From contig JACQRW010000016.1 in the NCBI GenBank assembly GCA_016206285.1, forward strand, positions 1 through 53,069: a DNA stretch of 53,069 bases, given 5' to 3'. Positions 53,061 to 53,069 of this stretch are shown one piece after another. Both the position numbers and the translations under genes were made by a program. The stretch's first letter is position 1, and each line of letters begins with the position of its first letter. A model generated the notes under the pieces. That model was not told the origin of the DNA, ran no database searches, and was given only the letters and a program-made list of their open reading frames with translations. This DNA comes from Candidatus Sungiibacteriota bacterium (GTDB taxonomy: Bacteria; Patescibacteriota; Minisyncoccia; Sungbacterales; HO2-52-23).

Positions 53061-53069
53061 CATATCAAC

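Overview
This window looks like a chromosomal segment of a Candidate Phyla Radiation / Patescibacteria bacterium, most likely of the Parcubacteria type. The call rests on tightly packed and often overlapping genes, trimmed housekeeping enzymes (a valyl-tRNA synthetase without its C-terminal coiled-coil arm, a PheT without the EMAP-like tRNA-binding domain), a monoderm-style type IV pilus locus with no secretin gene, a ComF protein, the Gat amidotransferase pathway, and a group I intron in the initiator tRNA. The taxonomic call is inference; no 16S gene is present.

Layout. 1-5.1 kb: tRNA-Ala, a small membrane protein, an NTF2-like protein, a ROK kinase, a HAD phosphatase and GlmS. 5.1-10.8 kb: a MASE1-PAS histidine kinase, an Hsp20, a PrsW-type membrane protease and ValS. 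10.8-16.7 kb: an orphan ORF, TsaD, a thymidylate/nucleotide operon (P-loop kinase, Tmk, ThyA, deoxyribosyltransferase-like protein, FolA) and the secE-nusG-rplK operon, which ends at a terminator where rplA would be expected. 16.8-24.4 kb: GyrB, a radical SAM protein, a second orphan ORF, PheT and PheS. 24.5-31 kb: a DacA-like peptidase, an ABC exporter, tRNA-Asp, PyrH, tRNA-Met and a three-gene ABC-2 transporter operon. 31-32.8 kb: a DUF218-type protein, a cupredoxin-like membrane protein and the intron-split tRNA-fMet. 32.8-53 kb: one long minus-strand run with a HEPN-like membrane protein, GatA, GatC, LigA and then a complete type IV pilus/competence locus (five pilin-like proteins, PilD, PilC, PilT, two PilB ATPases, PilM, PilN, PilO, a PilP-position protein and two lone receivers). 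It is interrupted by a short divergent operon (small membrane protein, pilin, ComF).

Three themes stand out. First, a 271-nt ORF-less group I intron interrupts tRNA-fMet just after the anticodon, with recognisable P1, P4 and P7 elements. Second, the window carries several families of dispersed inverted repeats, some lying in frame inside essential genes (valS, tsaD, pheT, dacA) and one duplicating the prepilin cleavage motif of a PilV-like pilin. A further hairpin family built from ACGTTTTATG-like units sits at gene ends, mostly in the pilus locus. Third, many transcription-unit starts place a TATAAT-like box only 6-10 nt before the start codon, which predicts leaderless mRNAs, while Shine-Dalgarno sequences occur at only a few genes, including two orphan ORFs that share a 13-nt leader motif.

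The pilus genes with ComF fit a DNA-uptake or surface-attachment machine, plausible for a host-dependent cell with few biosynthetic genes. No gene-free stretch exceeds 300 bases once the split tRNA is counted. No CRISPR array, rRNA, transposase or phage gene was seen.
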